DNA of 64,000 nt. Origin: Flavobacteriia bacterium. GTDB lineage: Bacteria > Bacteroidota > Bacteroidia > Flavobacteriales > Flavobacteriaceae. The DNA lies in assembly GCA_004293165.1 (NCBI GenBank), contig RDYL01000007.1, forward strand, positions 85,445 to 149,444. The letters run 5' to 3'. Within the stretch, counting starts at the first letter, position 1. The number at the start of each line of letters is the position of its first letter. Positions 42,588 through 52,113 of the stretch are shown one piece after another. The position numbers and the translations under genes were made by a program. The notes under the pieces were generated by a model. That model was not told the origin of the DNA. It ran no database searches and worked only from the letters and a program-made list of their open reading frames with translations.

Positions 42588-43541
42588 TTACTTTTTAATT
42601 GTATCGTTTACTGGAGCTACATAAGGTTTGTTTTTCTTTCCAAAAAGAGAAACATTTACATAACGTGTAGGATGAAGACGAACATCTTGTAATAACAACT
42701 CTAATTCTTTAGAAGTATTAGTAAAGTTAGTGTACATAGCATCATCTTTCATTAATTTACCCATTGTTCCTTTTCCTTGTTCAATGTCAATCATTATTTT
42801 ATCAACATTTGCTAAGGTTTTTTCTAAATTTCTTACCGTTTGACCCAAATTAGCTTTTGCTAAAGAATCTGACATTTTTGAAAAATTTGCAGCCGTATTA
42901 TCAAAATTAGTCATTGTTGAATTGAACTTAGATTTATTATCTGCAATCATTCCATTAATGTTTTTGGAGGCAACACTAAATTCAGAAAGCGTTTTATTCA
43001 ATTCCGAAATACTATTTTTAAGATTTTTTTTGGTTTTTTCGTCTAAAATATCATTAAAATTGGTAAATAAAGCATCTGCATTATCTAATAGTTTTTGAAC
43101 TTTATATTGCAGTGGCTCTAACTGTTGGGCTAAAGCATCAGTAATACCTAATTTGCTACTAGCTTTTAAGTAATCACCTGATTTAATGTAATTTTTATCT
43201 TGAAAATTAGGTTTAATTGCAATTTGTCTACCTCCTACTAACCCTGAATCATATATTTCAGCAATACTTGATTTAGAAATTGGAAAATCAGTGTTGATTT
43301 GCATTTCAACAAGTAATTTACCATCAGGCTGAATAGTAATAGCATCTACTTTACCAATAGCTAATCCGTTAAGTGTAACTGGAGCTGAGTTTACAAGTCC
43401 GGCTACGTTGTCATAAACAACATAAACACGTGTAGTACTATTGAATAAGTCTTTTCCTTTTAAAAAATTATATCCCCAAATAAATAAAAATATAGATACA
43501 ATTACGAGTACAGCGGTTTTAATTTCTTTAGTTAGTTTCAA
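42588..43541 (-). CDS. MCE (MlaD-like) protein
   Basis: The 317-residue protein has one N-terminal membrane anchor (VLVIVSIFLFIWGYNFLKG, about residues 11-29) and the MCE domain (about 35-115, with LVNSAPVTLNGLAIGKVD). A long coiled-coil/helical C-terminus follows (about 135-275). MCE proteins form hexameric rings that move lipids between inner and outer membranes. Here no MlaE/MlaF permease genes are adjacent. It follows the two amidases, so it is part of an envelope operon. Confidence 0.9.
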   Translation of the reverse strand: MKLTKEIKTAVLVIVSIFLFIWGYNFLKGKDLFNSTTRVYVVYDNVAGLVNSAPVTLNGLAIGKVDAITIQPDGKLLVEMQINTDFPISKSSIAEIYDSGLVGGRQIAIKPNFQDKNYIKSGDYLKASSKLGITDALAQQLEPLQYKVQKLLDNADALFTNFNDILDEKTKKNLKNSISELNKTLSEFSVASKNINGMIADNKSKFNSTMTNFDNTAANFSKMSDSLAKANLGQTVRNLEKTLANVDKIMIDIEQGKGTMGKLMKDDAMYTNFTNTSKELELLLQDVRLHPTRYVNVSLFGKKNKPYVAPVNDTIKK

Positions 43542-43576
43542 AGTATTCTAATTTTTAACAAAAATAAACTTTTATT

Positions 43577-44704
43577 TTATTTTATTGCATCGGTAACGTT
43601 TATTTTTATTCCGTCTTTATAAGCCACAATAAATGCAGTTTTATAGCCTTTTTGTTTCGCTTCTTCCAATTTTTGTTTTATAGAATCATAATTTTTATCA
43701 GATGCATAAAAATATTTGAATAAACTTCCTGAAGGTTCTACTGAAATCGGGCTTAATCCTTTAAAATTTGAAGGAATCGTAGCTAATTCTTTTGTACTAG
43801 CCGAAATTTGAATTTTAAATACAATTCCTTTTTCAATAGTATTTTCTGCTTTTTTTATAATTTGTTCTTTTTTGGGAACTTCTTTAACAATAATTTCTTC
43901 CATTTTAGGAACATTTTTATCTTCTTCTTTTACATCATCATTGCTAGAAGGGCTAAAAAATTCATTTTTATAATCCATAATAGCCTTAGCAATTGCCTCT
44001 GCTAATAAATCTTGTCCAGTTTCCGAATTTAAAAATTCACCTTCTTCTTTATTAGAAACAAATCCCATTTCAATTAAAACCCGTGGCATAGTTATTTGAC
44101 GCAATACTAAGAATCCAGCTTGTTTAACACCTCTATTTTTATTATCTGTTTTCTTGGTAAAAAATTCTTGAACTCTCCCCGCCAATTCAATACTTTGATC
44201 TAAATGCTCTTCTTGTAAAATAGAAATTCCAATTACCGATTCGGGAGAATTAGGATCATAACCATCATATTTAATTTTATAATCGGTTTCTAAAGTAACT
44301 ACTTCGTTCTCATTTTTAGCAACTTCTAAGTTGGATGCATTACGAGTAATTCCCATCACGTAAGTTTCATTGCCTTCAGCAGCTTGGTTTTTATTTGCAT
44401 TACAATGCATCGAAACAAAAATACTTCCTTTGGATTTATTTGCAATATTAGCGCGTTGTTGTAACTCAATAAAAACATCTGATTTTCGTGTAAAAACGAC
44501 ATCAATTTGAGGGTCTTTTTCTAATATTGCACCTACTTTAAGTACTGTTTGTAATGCAATATTTTTTTCAATATTACCATGATAAACAGCTCCATAATCT
44601 TTTCCACCGTGACCGGCATCTAAAACTACTTTAAACTTTTTGGTTTGACTAAATCCTGTTAAAAAAAACATTGAAATAATTACAAATACAATTTTCTTAT
44701 CCAT
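43577..44704 (-). CDS. N-acetylmuramoyl-L-alanine amidase (copy 1) with SPOR-like domain
   Basis: The 375-residue exported protein has a signal peptide (about 1-19) and an Amidase_3 zinc domain (about 24-235): DAGHGGKDYGA (first zinc His), SMHCNANKN (second His) and VLIEMGFVSN (catalytic Glu). A linker rich in Lys/Glu leads to a C-terminal SPOR-like domain (about 295-375, VFKIQISASTKELAT). It cleaves the amide between MurNAc and the stem peptide during cell separation. It is a tandem paralogue of the next gene. Confidence 0.93.
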   Translation of the reverse strand: MDKKIVFVIISMFFLTGFSQTKKFKVVLDAGHGGKDYGAVYHGNIEKNIALQTVLKVGAILEKDPQIDVVFTRKSDVFIELQQRANIANKSKGSIFVSMHCNANKNQAAEGNETYVMGITRNASNLEVAKNENEVVTLETDYKIKYDGYDPNSPESVIGISILQEEHLDQSIELAGRVQEFFTKKTDNKNRGVKQAGFLVLRQITMPRVLIEMGFVSNKEEGEFLNSETGQDLLAEAIAKAIMDYKNEFFSPSSNDDVKEEDKNVPKMEEIIVKEVPKKEQIIKKAENTIEKGIVFKIQISASTKELATIPSNFKGLSPISVEPSGSLFKYFYASDKNYDSIKQKLEEAKQKGYKTAFIVAYKDGIKINVTDAIK

Positions 44705-44716
44705 AAACTTTTGTTT

Positions 44717-45811
44717 TTAATTTGTAAATGTTACAATAAATGCAGAAGTGTATCCCTTTTTTTTAGCTTCTTCTAATTTTTTCTTACAAGAATTATAATC
44801 CGTTTCATTGCCGTAAAAATACTTATATAGTTTTTTCTCTTTTTCAAATGATATCTCTTTTAATCCTTTAAAATTTGAAGGTTTAGTCGCTATTTTTTTT
44901 CTTCCGGCCGATATTTGAACTTTATAATATGTGGTAGTAGATTTTTCGTTTTCAGAATCCGATGAATTAACTGTTTTTGGATTTGAATTATCATCAGAAA
45001 TTACAGCATTAGATTCTGTATTTCTCTCAGACGCATCAGGATTAAAAAAATCATTTCTATACGAAACAATCGCTTTAGAAATAGAAGTTGCTATTTCTTC
45101 TTTCCCTTTATTTGAGTCTAAATATTTACCTTCTTCCGGATGGCTCACAAAACCTAATTCGATTAAGACGCCTGGCATAACTGTTGCATCCAACACCCAA
45201 ATTGGTTGTTGCTTTACTCCTCTCGAAAATCGTCCGTCATTAGAAACAAAATTCTTTTCAATTTCAGAAGCTAAACTAATACTTTGGTCTAAAAACTCTT
45301 CTTGTAAAATTTTTAATCCTAAAAGTGTTTCAGGATTATTAGGGTCAAAACCTTTATATTTTTCATTATAGTTTTTCTCTAAAAATATAACGCCATTTTC
45401 TTTTTTTGCAATATCCAAATTGGTGTCGGTTCTAGACATTCCCATAACAAAAGTTTCTGTTCCTCTTGCTGCAGTACTTTTAACCCCATTACAATGCACA
45501 GAAACAAATAAATTAGCTTTTGCTTTATTGGCAATATTTGCGCGTTCCTTTAATCCAATAAAAACATCGGTTTTTCTTGTATAAATAATTTCAATATTCT
45601 TGTTAGATTCTAAAATTTTTCCAATTTTAAGCACAACATCTAAAACAATATCCTTTTCTTTTATACCATTTTTAACAGCTCCAGGGTCTTCTCCTCCATG
45701 ACCTGCATCTAAAACCACTTTGAATTTGGTATGATTTTGACCAAAAGCTAATGTAAAAGTAAAAAGTAAAAGAATTATTGACAGGTATTTAGTGTAATTT
45801 TTAGTAGGCAT
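44717..45811 (-). CDS. N-acetylmuramoyl-L-alanine amidase (copy 2) with SPOR-like domain
   Basis: The 364-residue paralogue has the same plan as copy 1: signal peptide (about 1-24), Amidase_3 domain with DAGHGGEDPGA, SVHCNGVKS and VLIELGFVSH, a Ser/Asn-rich linker, and a SPOR-like end (VQISAGRKKIATKPSNF). All zinc and catalytic residues are present, so both copies look active. The two share an operon, 12 bp apart, divergent from lptD. The duplication may separate septal from general roles. Confidence 0.93.
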   Translation of the reverse strand: MPTKNYTKYLSIILLLFTFTLAFGQNHTKFKVVLDAGHGGEDPGAVKNGIKEKDIVLDVVLKIGKILESNKNIEIIYTRKTDVFIGLKERANIANKAKANLFVSVHCNGVKSTAARGTETFVMGMSRTDTNLDIAKKENGVIFLEKNYNEKYKGFDPNNPETLLGLKILQEEFLDQSISLASEIEKNFVSNDGRFSRGVKQQPIWVLDATVMPGVLIELGFVSHPEEGKYLDSNKGKEEIATSISKAIVSYRNDFFNPDASERNTESNAVISDDNSNPKTVNSSDSENEKSTTTYYKVQISAGRKKIATKPSNFKGLKEISFEKEKKLYKYFYGNETDYNSCKKKLEEAKKKGYTSAFIVTFTN

Positions 45812-45855
45812 AAAACTATTGATTGATATTATAAGTTATAATTTTATTAAAACAT

Positions 45856-45863
45856 TAATTTTG
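45856..45863 (+). promoter_or_regulatory. -7 element for lptD
   Basis: TAATTTTG (TAnnTTTG), 27 bp before the TTG start at 45883. It supports a start in the N-terminal part rather than at the first ATG, which is far inside the gene. Confidence 0.5.
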
Positions 45864-45882
45864 CAAAAAAATATATGTAAGT

Positions 45883-48585
45883 TTGACACTTCAAAAAGTA
45901 AGCCAAATTTTTACAAAAATACTATTAAAAGCATTGCATACAAAGTTATTTCATATCGTTTTTTCAGTTATTTTTCTAACATTAGGAATCACCTCTGTTT
46001 TTTCACAAGAAAACCCTGCTTTAAATACGGTTACTTTATCAAAGACTGACCTAAAAAAGGTGAAAGACTCTACATCTACTAAAGTTGACACTACAAAAAA
46101 AAACAAACCTTTTTTGGATGGAGTGGTTAATATGAAATCGAAAGATTACGAAAAATTAGACCAAAAGAAAAAAACAGTTACTCTTCATAACGAAGCCGAA
46201 ATTTACTACACCGATTTTGAATTAAAAGCTGGAAGAATTGTTTTAGACTATGAAAAAAATTTAGTGTATGCTGGTAGATTAAAAGATTCGGCTGGAAATT
46301 ACATACAAAGACCCGTATTTAAACAAGGAGATAACGTTGTAGAACCCGATTCAATTATTTTTCATACCAAATCAAAACGAGCTAAAGTTTGGAACTCAAG
46401 AACCAATCAAGGAGAATTATTTATAAAATCTGAGATTTCTAAAAAAGAAAATGACTCGGTTTATTTTATGAAAAATGCACGCCTTACCACCTCAGAAAAT
46501 ATTGATGATCCAGAATATTATTTTTTAGTAAAACGAGTAAAATTTGTGCCAAAAAAGAAAGTGGTAATGAACTCTACTCAAATGTACATTGCTGATGTTC
46601 CTACCCCAATATGGTTGCCTTTTGGTTATTTTCCTATGTCTGAAAAAAGCACCTCTGGATTCATAATGCCTACACCTGGACAAAATAATCAACAAGGTTA
46701 TTTTTTACAAAATGGAGGGTATTATTTTGCGTTAAGTGATAATTATGATTTAGCCGTTTTAGGAGATTACTATACTAATGGAAGTTACGGTTTACGAGCC
46801 GAAACAAGCTATGCCAAACGCTACAAATTTAATGGTAGGGCTAATATTCGATTCGAAAATAATATTCAAAGTGAAAAAGGTTTTCCCGATTATTTAAAAT
46901 CAAGACAATACAACATACAATGGTCGCATAGTCAAGATTCTAAAGCTTCCCCGAATTCAAGATTTTCTGCCTCTGTAAATTTAGGAAGTAGTCAATATTA
47001 CCGCCAATCTGTAAATTTAAATAATATTGGTTCAACCATAAATAACAATTTAAGTTCCTCAGTTTCTTATTCAAAAACGTTTCAAACGGTTCCACAAGTA
47101 AACATGTCATTGTCTGCAACCCATTCTCAAAATACGAATACGCAACAAATCGACATGACACTTCCAACGTTTCAAGCAAGTGTAGATCGTATTTTTCCTT
47201 TTGCTAAGGGCGATGGTGTTAAAAAAGGAATCATTAAAAACATTAGTTTTCAATACAACATTAGAGGAGAAAATAGAATTAAAACTACTGATTCGTTATT
47301 TTTTAAGCCACAAATGTTTAGAGATGCTCGAACTGGATTTCAACATTCTATTCCAATTAGTACTAATTTTAAAGTATTCAAACATTTTAGTGTAACTGGA
47401 AGTGCCAATTACAATGAAGTATGGACTTTAAACACCATTGAAAAATATTATAGTTCCACGGAAAACAAAGTAGTTACAGTAGATAAAAACGGTTTTGAAT
47501 CGTTTAGAACTTATAATTTTAATGTAGGTATTGGAACTACCGTTTATGGTACATTTAATTTTGGCGAAGGCAAAAAAATTGAAGCAATCCGACATGTTGT
47601 TCGACCAAATATTTCGTATGGTTATACTCCAAGTTTTGATCAATATTTTGAAAGTTATGCTTTAGATGCTACGGGCATAAATTTTGCTGATTACACTAAA
47701 TTTGACAATGGGATTTTTGGATCACCTTCAAATAGTGTTTCAAATGCTATGAACTTTTCAGTCAGCAATACTTTTGAAGCTAAAGTAAAAGATAAAGAAA
47801 GTAAAAAAGGAGAAACTAAAAAAGTAATGCTTTTAAACAACTTAAATTTTTCTACACGTTATGATTTTAATGCCGATTCATTAAAATTAAAAGAAATATC
47901 TGTTAGTGGTGGAACACAATTGTTTAAACAAAAAATGAATATCAATTTTGCTGCCATATTAGACCCATATGCGATAGATAATTCAGGGAAAAGAATTGAA
48001 AAATTCAACATTGATAATGGTGGGAGTTTGTTTCGATTACCAAGAGCAAATGTTACTTTAAACTATAGCTTTTCAAGTGCTGATGGTAAAGATAGTAGTA
48101 ACAAATCAGAACAGAATGTTCAAAATGGTGGTCGTGAAGATGACTTATTTGGCGTAGGAACCGATTTAAGCGACAACCGCCAAAGTTTGTTTAAAAAAGA
48201 TGAAGAAGGTGAGAAAAAAGAATCTAATTCTGAATGGTACAATACTAAATTACCTTGGGATTTAGTTATTGCTTATTCCGTGAATTACAACAATACAAAC
48301 CGACAAGATGAGATTGCTTCTCATTCCTTAATGGCTTCTGGAAACATTGAATTAGCTCCAAGATGGAAAGTTGGTTTTTCATCGGGATATGATTTTGTTC
48401 AAAAAGGAGTTACTTTCACGCAATTGCGTTTTGAACGAGATTTAGAAAGTTGGAGAATGAGTTTCAACTGGGTTCCTTTTGGAACTAATACCTATTGGGG
48501 TTTCTTTATTGGAATTTCATCTTCAATATTAAGCGACATTAAATACGATAAACGACAATTACCAGATCGTGTTTTTAGACAATAA
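45883..48585 (+). CDS. lptD: LptD-like outer membrane LPS assembly protein
   Basis: LptD inserts lipopolysaccharide into the outer leaflet. The 900-residue protein has a signal-like hydrophobic segment (about 21-41), an N-terminal OstA-like domain (VNMKSKDYEKLDQ; HNEAEIYYTDFELKAGRIVLDY) and a very large C-terminal barrel ending FGTNTYWGFFIGISSS. It belongs to the Bacteroidota LptD_2 group. The frame has no ATG before the barrel-side Met at about residue 86, so initiation is at TTG 45883, or at TTG 45934 (LHTKLFHIVF), which would give a neater signal peptide. Confidence 0.88.
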   Translation: MTLQKVSQIFTKILLKALHTKLFHIVFSVIFLTLGITSVFSQENPALNTVTLSKTDLKKVKDSTSTKVDTTKKNKPFLDGVVNMKSKDYEKLDQKKKTVTLHNEAEIYYTDFELKAGRIVLDYEKNLVYAGRLKDSAGNYIQRPVFKQGDNVVEPDSIIFHTKSKRAKVWNSRTNQGELFIKSEISKKENDSVYFMKNARLTTSENIDDPEYYFLVKRVKFVPKKKVVMNSTQMYIADVPTPIWLPFGYFPMSEKSTSGFIMPTPGQNNQQGYFLQNGGYYFALSDNYDLAVLGDYYTNGSYGLRAETSYAKRYKFNGRANIRFENNIQSEKGFPDYLKSRQYNIQWSHSQDSKASPNSRFSASVNLGSSQYYRQSVNLNNIGSTINNNLSSSVSYSKTFQTVPQVNMSLSATHSQNTNTQQIDMTLPTFQASVDRIFPFAKGDGVKKGIIKNISFQYNIRGENRIKTTDSLFFKPQMFRDARTGFQHSIPISTNFKVFKHFSVTGSANYNEVWTLNTIEKYYSSTENKVVTVDKNGFESFRTYNFNVGIGTTVYGTFNFGEGKKIEAIRHVVRPNISYGYTPSFDQYFESYALDATGINFADYTKFDNGIFGSPSNSVSNAMNFSVSNTFEAKVKDKESKKGETKKVMLLNNLNFSTRYDFNADSLKLKEISVSGGTQLFKQKMNINFAAILDPYAIDNSGKRIEKFNIDNGGSLFRLPRANVTLNYSFSSADGKDSSNKSEQNVQNGGREDDLFGVGTDLSDNRQSLFKKDEEGEKKESNSEWYNTKLPWDLVIAYSVNYNNTNRQDEIASHSLMASGNIELAPRWKVGFSSGYDFVQKGVTFTQLRFERDLESWRMSFNWVPFGTNTYWGFFIGISSSILSDIKYDKRQLPDRVFRQ

Positions 48586-48599
48586 ACAACTAACCTATT

Positions 48600-48983
48600 A
48601 TGAAAAAAATAATTTTTACAGACAAAGCTCCGGCACCTATCGGCCCTTATAATCAAGCAATTTTAGTAGATACTACTTTATACACCTCTGGTCAAATTGC
48701 TTTAGACCCTGTAACCATGGAATTGGTTTTAGATGATATTGAAACAGAAACAAAACGTGTTATGGATAACCTAAAAGCTGTTTTAGAAGCTGCCGATATG
48801 ACCTTTGAAAATGTAATAAAGTCTACTATTTTTATTATGAATATGGCCGATTTTGCTCGAATTAATAAGGTTTACGGAAGTTACTTTAACGAAGAAACTG
48901 CTCCAGCTAGAGAAACTGTGCAAGTAGCATGTTTGCCAAAAAATGTAAATATTGAAATATCAATGATAGCGGTGAAATATTAA
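48600..48983 (+). CDS. RidA family protein (Rid/YjgF)
   Basis: The 127-residue protein has the RidA signature: APIGPYNQAILVD near the start, QIALDP, and C-terminal RETVQVACLPKNVNIEISMIAVKY with the ligand-binding Arg. Members form trimers and hydrolyse reactive enamine/imine intermediates such as 2-aminoacrylate. It begins 15 bp after lptD, so it is probably in the same transcript, ending at the terminator near 49004-49038. Confidence 0.95.
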   Translation: MKKIIFTDKAPAPIGPYNQAILVDTTLYTSGQIALDPVTMELVLDDIETETKRVMDNLKAVLEAADMTFENVIKSTIFIMNMADFARINKVYGSYFNEETAPARETVQVACLPKNVNIEISMIAVKY

Positions 48984-49003
48984 CGGTTTCTTAAAATAAA
49001 TAC

Positions 49004-49038
49004 AATCCTCCAATTTATACTTGAGAGGATTTTTTTTT
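49004..49038 (+). terminator. Intrinsic terminator after the RidA gene
   Basis: AATCCTC (49004-49010) pairs with GAGGATT (49025-49031), a 14-base loop, followed by a run of T residues. Confidence 0.75.
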
Positions 49039-49052
49039 ATAATTTGGCTTAA

Positions 49053-49661
49053 ATGAAATCAATACATAAAATAATAATTTTACTTTTTTTAATTAAAGTA
49101 ACAATTGTAAATGCTCAATTTAAAGAAAAGAATGCCTTATATACTTCAGGTGAAATTAATATAGGTAATTATGTTGGGATTGATATTAATTTAAACTATG
49201 TCTATAAAAATAATTATAGTTTTAAAATTGGATATACTGGAAATATACGAAAACCTAAATCACAACCCGAAGATTACTCGTCTGGCTTAACAGGCGTTGT
49301 ACTTTTTGGAGCTGCTAATCCATATGACCAATTAGAAAATTATCAAATTGGTATTGGTAAAATTTACAATCTAAACAATAGTGGCACTATTAGAGCAAAT
49401 ATATCTTTAGGATTAGGTTATACAATTATAAATGAGCCTGAAAATTGGGTAAGAATTAATAATGGATTTTTAGCTGAAAATTACACTTGGAATTATAATA
49501 AGTCAACAACTTTTAGTGTAATAGTAAATCCAAAAATAGAATTTCCCTTTTCAAGATTTTACGGGTTAACTATTTCTCCTCTACTCCAAATAAACAAAGA
49601 CCGAACTTACATTGGAATTGGAATTGGTCAAATGATTGGATTATTACGAAAAAAAAAGTAA
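49053..49661 (+). CDS. Exported protein, possible small beta-barrel
   Basis: The 202-residue product has a signal peptide (about 1-22, ending VNAQ). The mature chain alternates polar and hydrophobic strands with many Tyr/Asn/Gly residues (NYVGIDINLNYVYKNNYSFKIG, about 33-54; ISLGLGYTIINEP) and resembles an outer membrane barrel of 8-10 strands. The C-terminus (GIGIGQMIGLLRKKK) lacks the usual terminal aromatic, so a barrel is likely but not certain. I do not recognise a family. Confidence 0.65.
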   Translation: MKSIHKIIILLFLIKVTIVNAQFKEKNALYTSGEINIGNYVGIDINLNYVYKNNYSFKIGYTGNIRKPKSQPEDYSSGLTGVVLFGAANPYDQLENYQIGIGKIYNLNNSGTIRANISLGLGYTIINEPENWVRINNGFLAENYTWNYNKSTTFSVIVNPKIEFPFSRFYGLTISPLLQINKDRTYIGIGIGQMIGLLRKKK

Positions 49662-49668
49662 TTTCAAA

Positions 49669-50040
49669 TTAAATCTCATCCAAACCCAACAACAACAATT
49701 GAGCGGTGGCTTCATTAGTTGCTAACGGTACATTGTGCACATCGCAAATACGAATTAGCATGTTAATATCCGCTTCGTGCGCATGACTAGAGTTAGGATC
49801 TTTAAAAAATAATACCATTTTAGTTTTTCCTTCGGCAACGCGAGCGGCAATTTGCGCATCTCCGCCCAATGGTCCTGAGAGCATTCTCTTTACTTTAAAC
49901 CCTGCTGCTACTGCCCGAGCCCCAGTGGTACCCGTTGCTATAATTTTAATTTTCTCTTTTGATAAAATGGTTTTGTTTTTATTTAAAAACTGCACCATAT
50001 CGGCTTTTTTACCGTCGTGTGCTATAATGGCTATTTCCAT
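49669..50040 (-). CDS. mgsA: Methylglyoxal synthase
   Basis: MgsA converts dihydroxyacetone phosphate to methylglyoxal and phosphate, an overflow branch of glycolysis. The chain is 123 residues from the ATG at 50040 (MEIAIIAHDGKKADM), with ATGTTGARAV, LSGPLGGDAQIAARVAEGK (catalytic Asp in GGDAQ) and VPLATNEATA. I prefer this start to 50061 because the promoter element at 50059-50066 would overlap the longer one. It lies downstream of the pfkA-gapA cluster but has its own promoter. Confidence 0.95.
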   Translation of the reverse strand: MEIAIIAHDGKKADMVQFLNKNKTILSKEKIKIIATGTTGARAVAAGFKVKRMLSGPLGGDAQIAARVAEGKTKMVLFFKDPNSSHAHEADINMLIRICDVHNVPLATNEATAQLLLLGLDEI

Positions 50041-50058
50041 AATGATAAGATTTCCTAA

Positions 50059-50066
50059 CAAAGATA
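50059..50066 (-). promoter_or_regulatory. -7 element for mgsA
   Basis: The minus strand reads TATCTTTG (TAnnTTTG), 18 bp before the ATG at 50040. It decides between the two possible starts. Confidence 0.5.
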
Positions 50067-50071
50067 AAAAT

Positions 50072-50110
50072 AAAAAATCCCAAATCCTTTTGTTATGATT
50101 TGAGATTTTT
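50072..50110 (-). terminator. Terminator after the GlcNAc-kinase-like gene
   Basis: AAAAATC-C-CAAATC pairs with GATTTG-A-GATTTTT, one internal mismatch, loop CTTTTGTTAT, followed on the minus strand by T residues. It separates mgsA from the cluster upstream. Confidence 0.7.
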
Positions 50111-50139
50111 ATTAACTTTAAATATATTTTATAATTTAT

Positions 50140-50991
50140 TTATTTATTTAAGATATGATATGCAATTAAACCATCAATAGGTCTACGAAGTACATTTCCA
50201 ATTTTTATATTGTATTTATTCAGAATTTCTGTAAGTTCGTCTTTCAAATAAAATGCAATAGAACCAATAAAATGAACCGGTACTTTATTACAATTTTCAA
50301 ATTGCATGATGTAATTTTTGGCGTACTTTTTTAATTCTTTACGAATTAGTTTCTTACAATAAGGATGATCTTTATGCTTAATAATAAATTTTGCAAAAGT
50401 GGCTAAATACGCATTCGGATTTGATTCTTTATATAAATTATGCTTAATGTAATCTGCATCTAAATTATATTCTTCTTCAAATTCTTTTGCCAACTCAACA
50501 GGCATGGTATTAAAATAATACCCTCTTATAAGATGACGACCAAATCGATTACCAGAACCATCATCCATAGCTATATATCCTAAAGATTGTACTTTTTGAT
50601 GTAATGTATTACCATCAAAATAACTACAATTTGAACCAGTACCTAAAATACATACAATGGCCGCTTCATCTTTTGGAGTGGTGGCATATACAGCAGCATA
50701 TGTATCTTCGTGAACCACAATTTTAGCATTGATAAAATAATCTTGAAAAATATCTGAAAGGTGATTTTTCATTCGATCTGTTCCGCAACCTGCACCATAA
50801 AAAAACAAGTGTGTAGCTTTTAACTTATTTTGCGAAATATCAAATTTATCATCAAGTCGATTAATAATTTGTTCTTTATCTAAAACTTCAGGATTTAAAC
50901 CTAAGGTTTGAGTGGTAAATAATACTTTTCCATTATCATCTATCGCAATCCAATCGGCTTTTGTAGAGCCACTATCAACTAATAATTTCAT
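50140..50991 (-). CDS. BadF/BadG-type ATPase, probable N-acetylglucosamine kinase
   Basis: The 283-residue ASKHA-fold protein opens MKLLVDSGSTKADWIA (phosphate-1 motif) and has ILGTGSNCSYFDG (phosphate-2), GYIAMDDGSGNRFGR and VHFIGSIAFYLKDEL (adenosine motif). Homologues are GlcNAc or glucosamine kinases that act on cell-wall recycling sugars. It lies after gapA with a hairpin-forming repeat between them, in one orientation with pfkA-gapA, which fits a sugar-phosphorylation role. Confidence 0.85.
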   Translation of the reverse strand: MKLLVDSGSTKADWIAIDDNGKVLFTTQTLGLNPEVLDKEQIINRLDDKFDISQNKLKATHLFFYGAGCGTDRMKNHLSDIFQDYFINAKIVVHEDTYAAVYATTPKDEAAIVCILGTGSNCSYFDGNTLHQKVQSLGYIAMDDGSGNRFGRHLIRGYYFNTMPVELAKEFEEEYNLDADYIKHNLYKESNPNAYLATFAKFIIKHKDHPYCKKLIRKELKKYAKNYIMQFENCNKVPVHFIGSIAFYLKDELTEILNKYNIKIGNVLRRPIDGLIAYHILNK

Positions 50992-51009
50992 ATTTTAAGG
51001 GTATAGAAA

Positions 51010-51063
51010 AAAGAATAAAGAATAAAGAATAAAAATAGTAAATTATTTTCATCTTTATTCTTT
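51010..51063 (-). repeat. Heptad repeat and 12-bp inverted repeat between gapA and the kinase gene
   Basis: AAAGAAT occurs three times in tandem at 51010-51030. AAAGAATAAAGA there is the exact inverse complement of TCTTTATTCTTT at 51052-51063, so the transcript can fold into a stem followed by U-rich sequence, a possible weak terminator or attenuator after gapA. Confidence 0.55.
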
Positions 51064-51075
51064 CTACATTTGAAT

Positions 51076-52113
<1,038 letters not shown>

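Noticed and set aside
44931..45371. Plus-strand frame of 146 codons opposite amidase copy 2
   Set aside because: It is antisense to a well-supported amidase gene and has no signal peptide, domain or promoter. Long shadow frames are expected here.
47201..47395. Plus-strand frame of 64 codons inside lptD
   Set aside because: It is in another frame of the lptD barrel region, whose own frame is uninterrupted from 45883 to 48585.
51010..51063. Riboswitch upstream of the kinase gene
   Set aside because: Only a simple AT stem from heptad repeats is present; no conserved aptamer core is recognisable.
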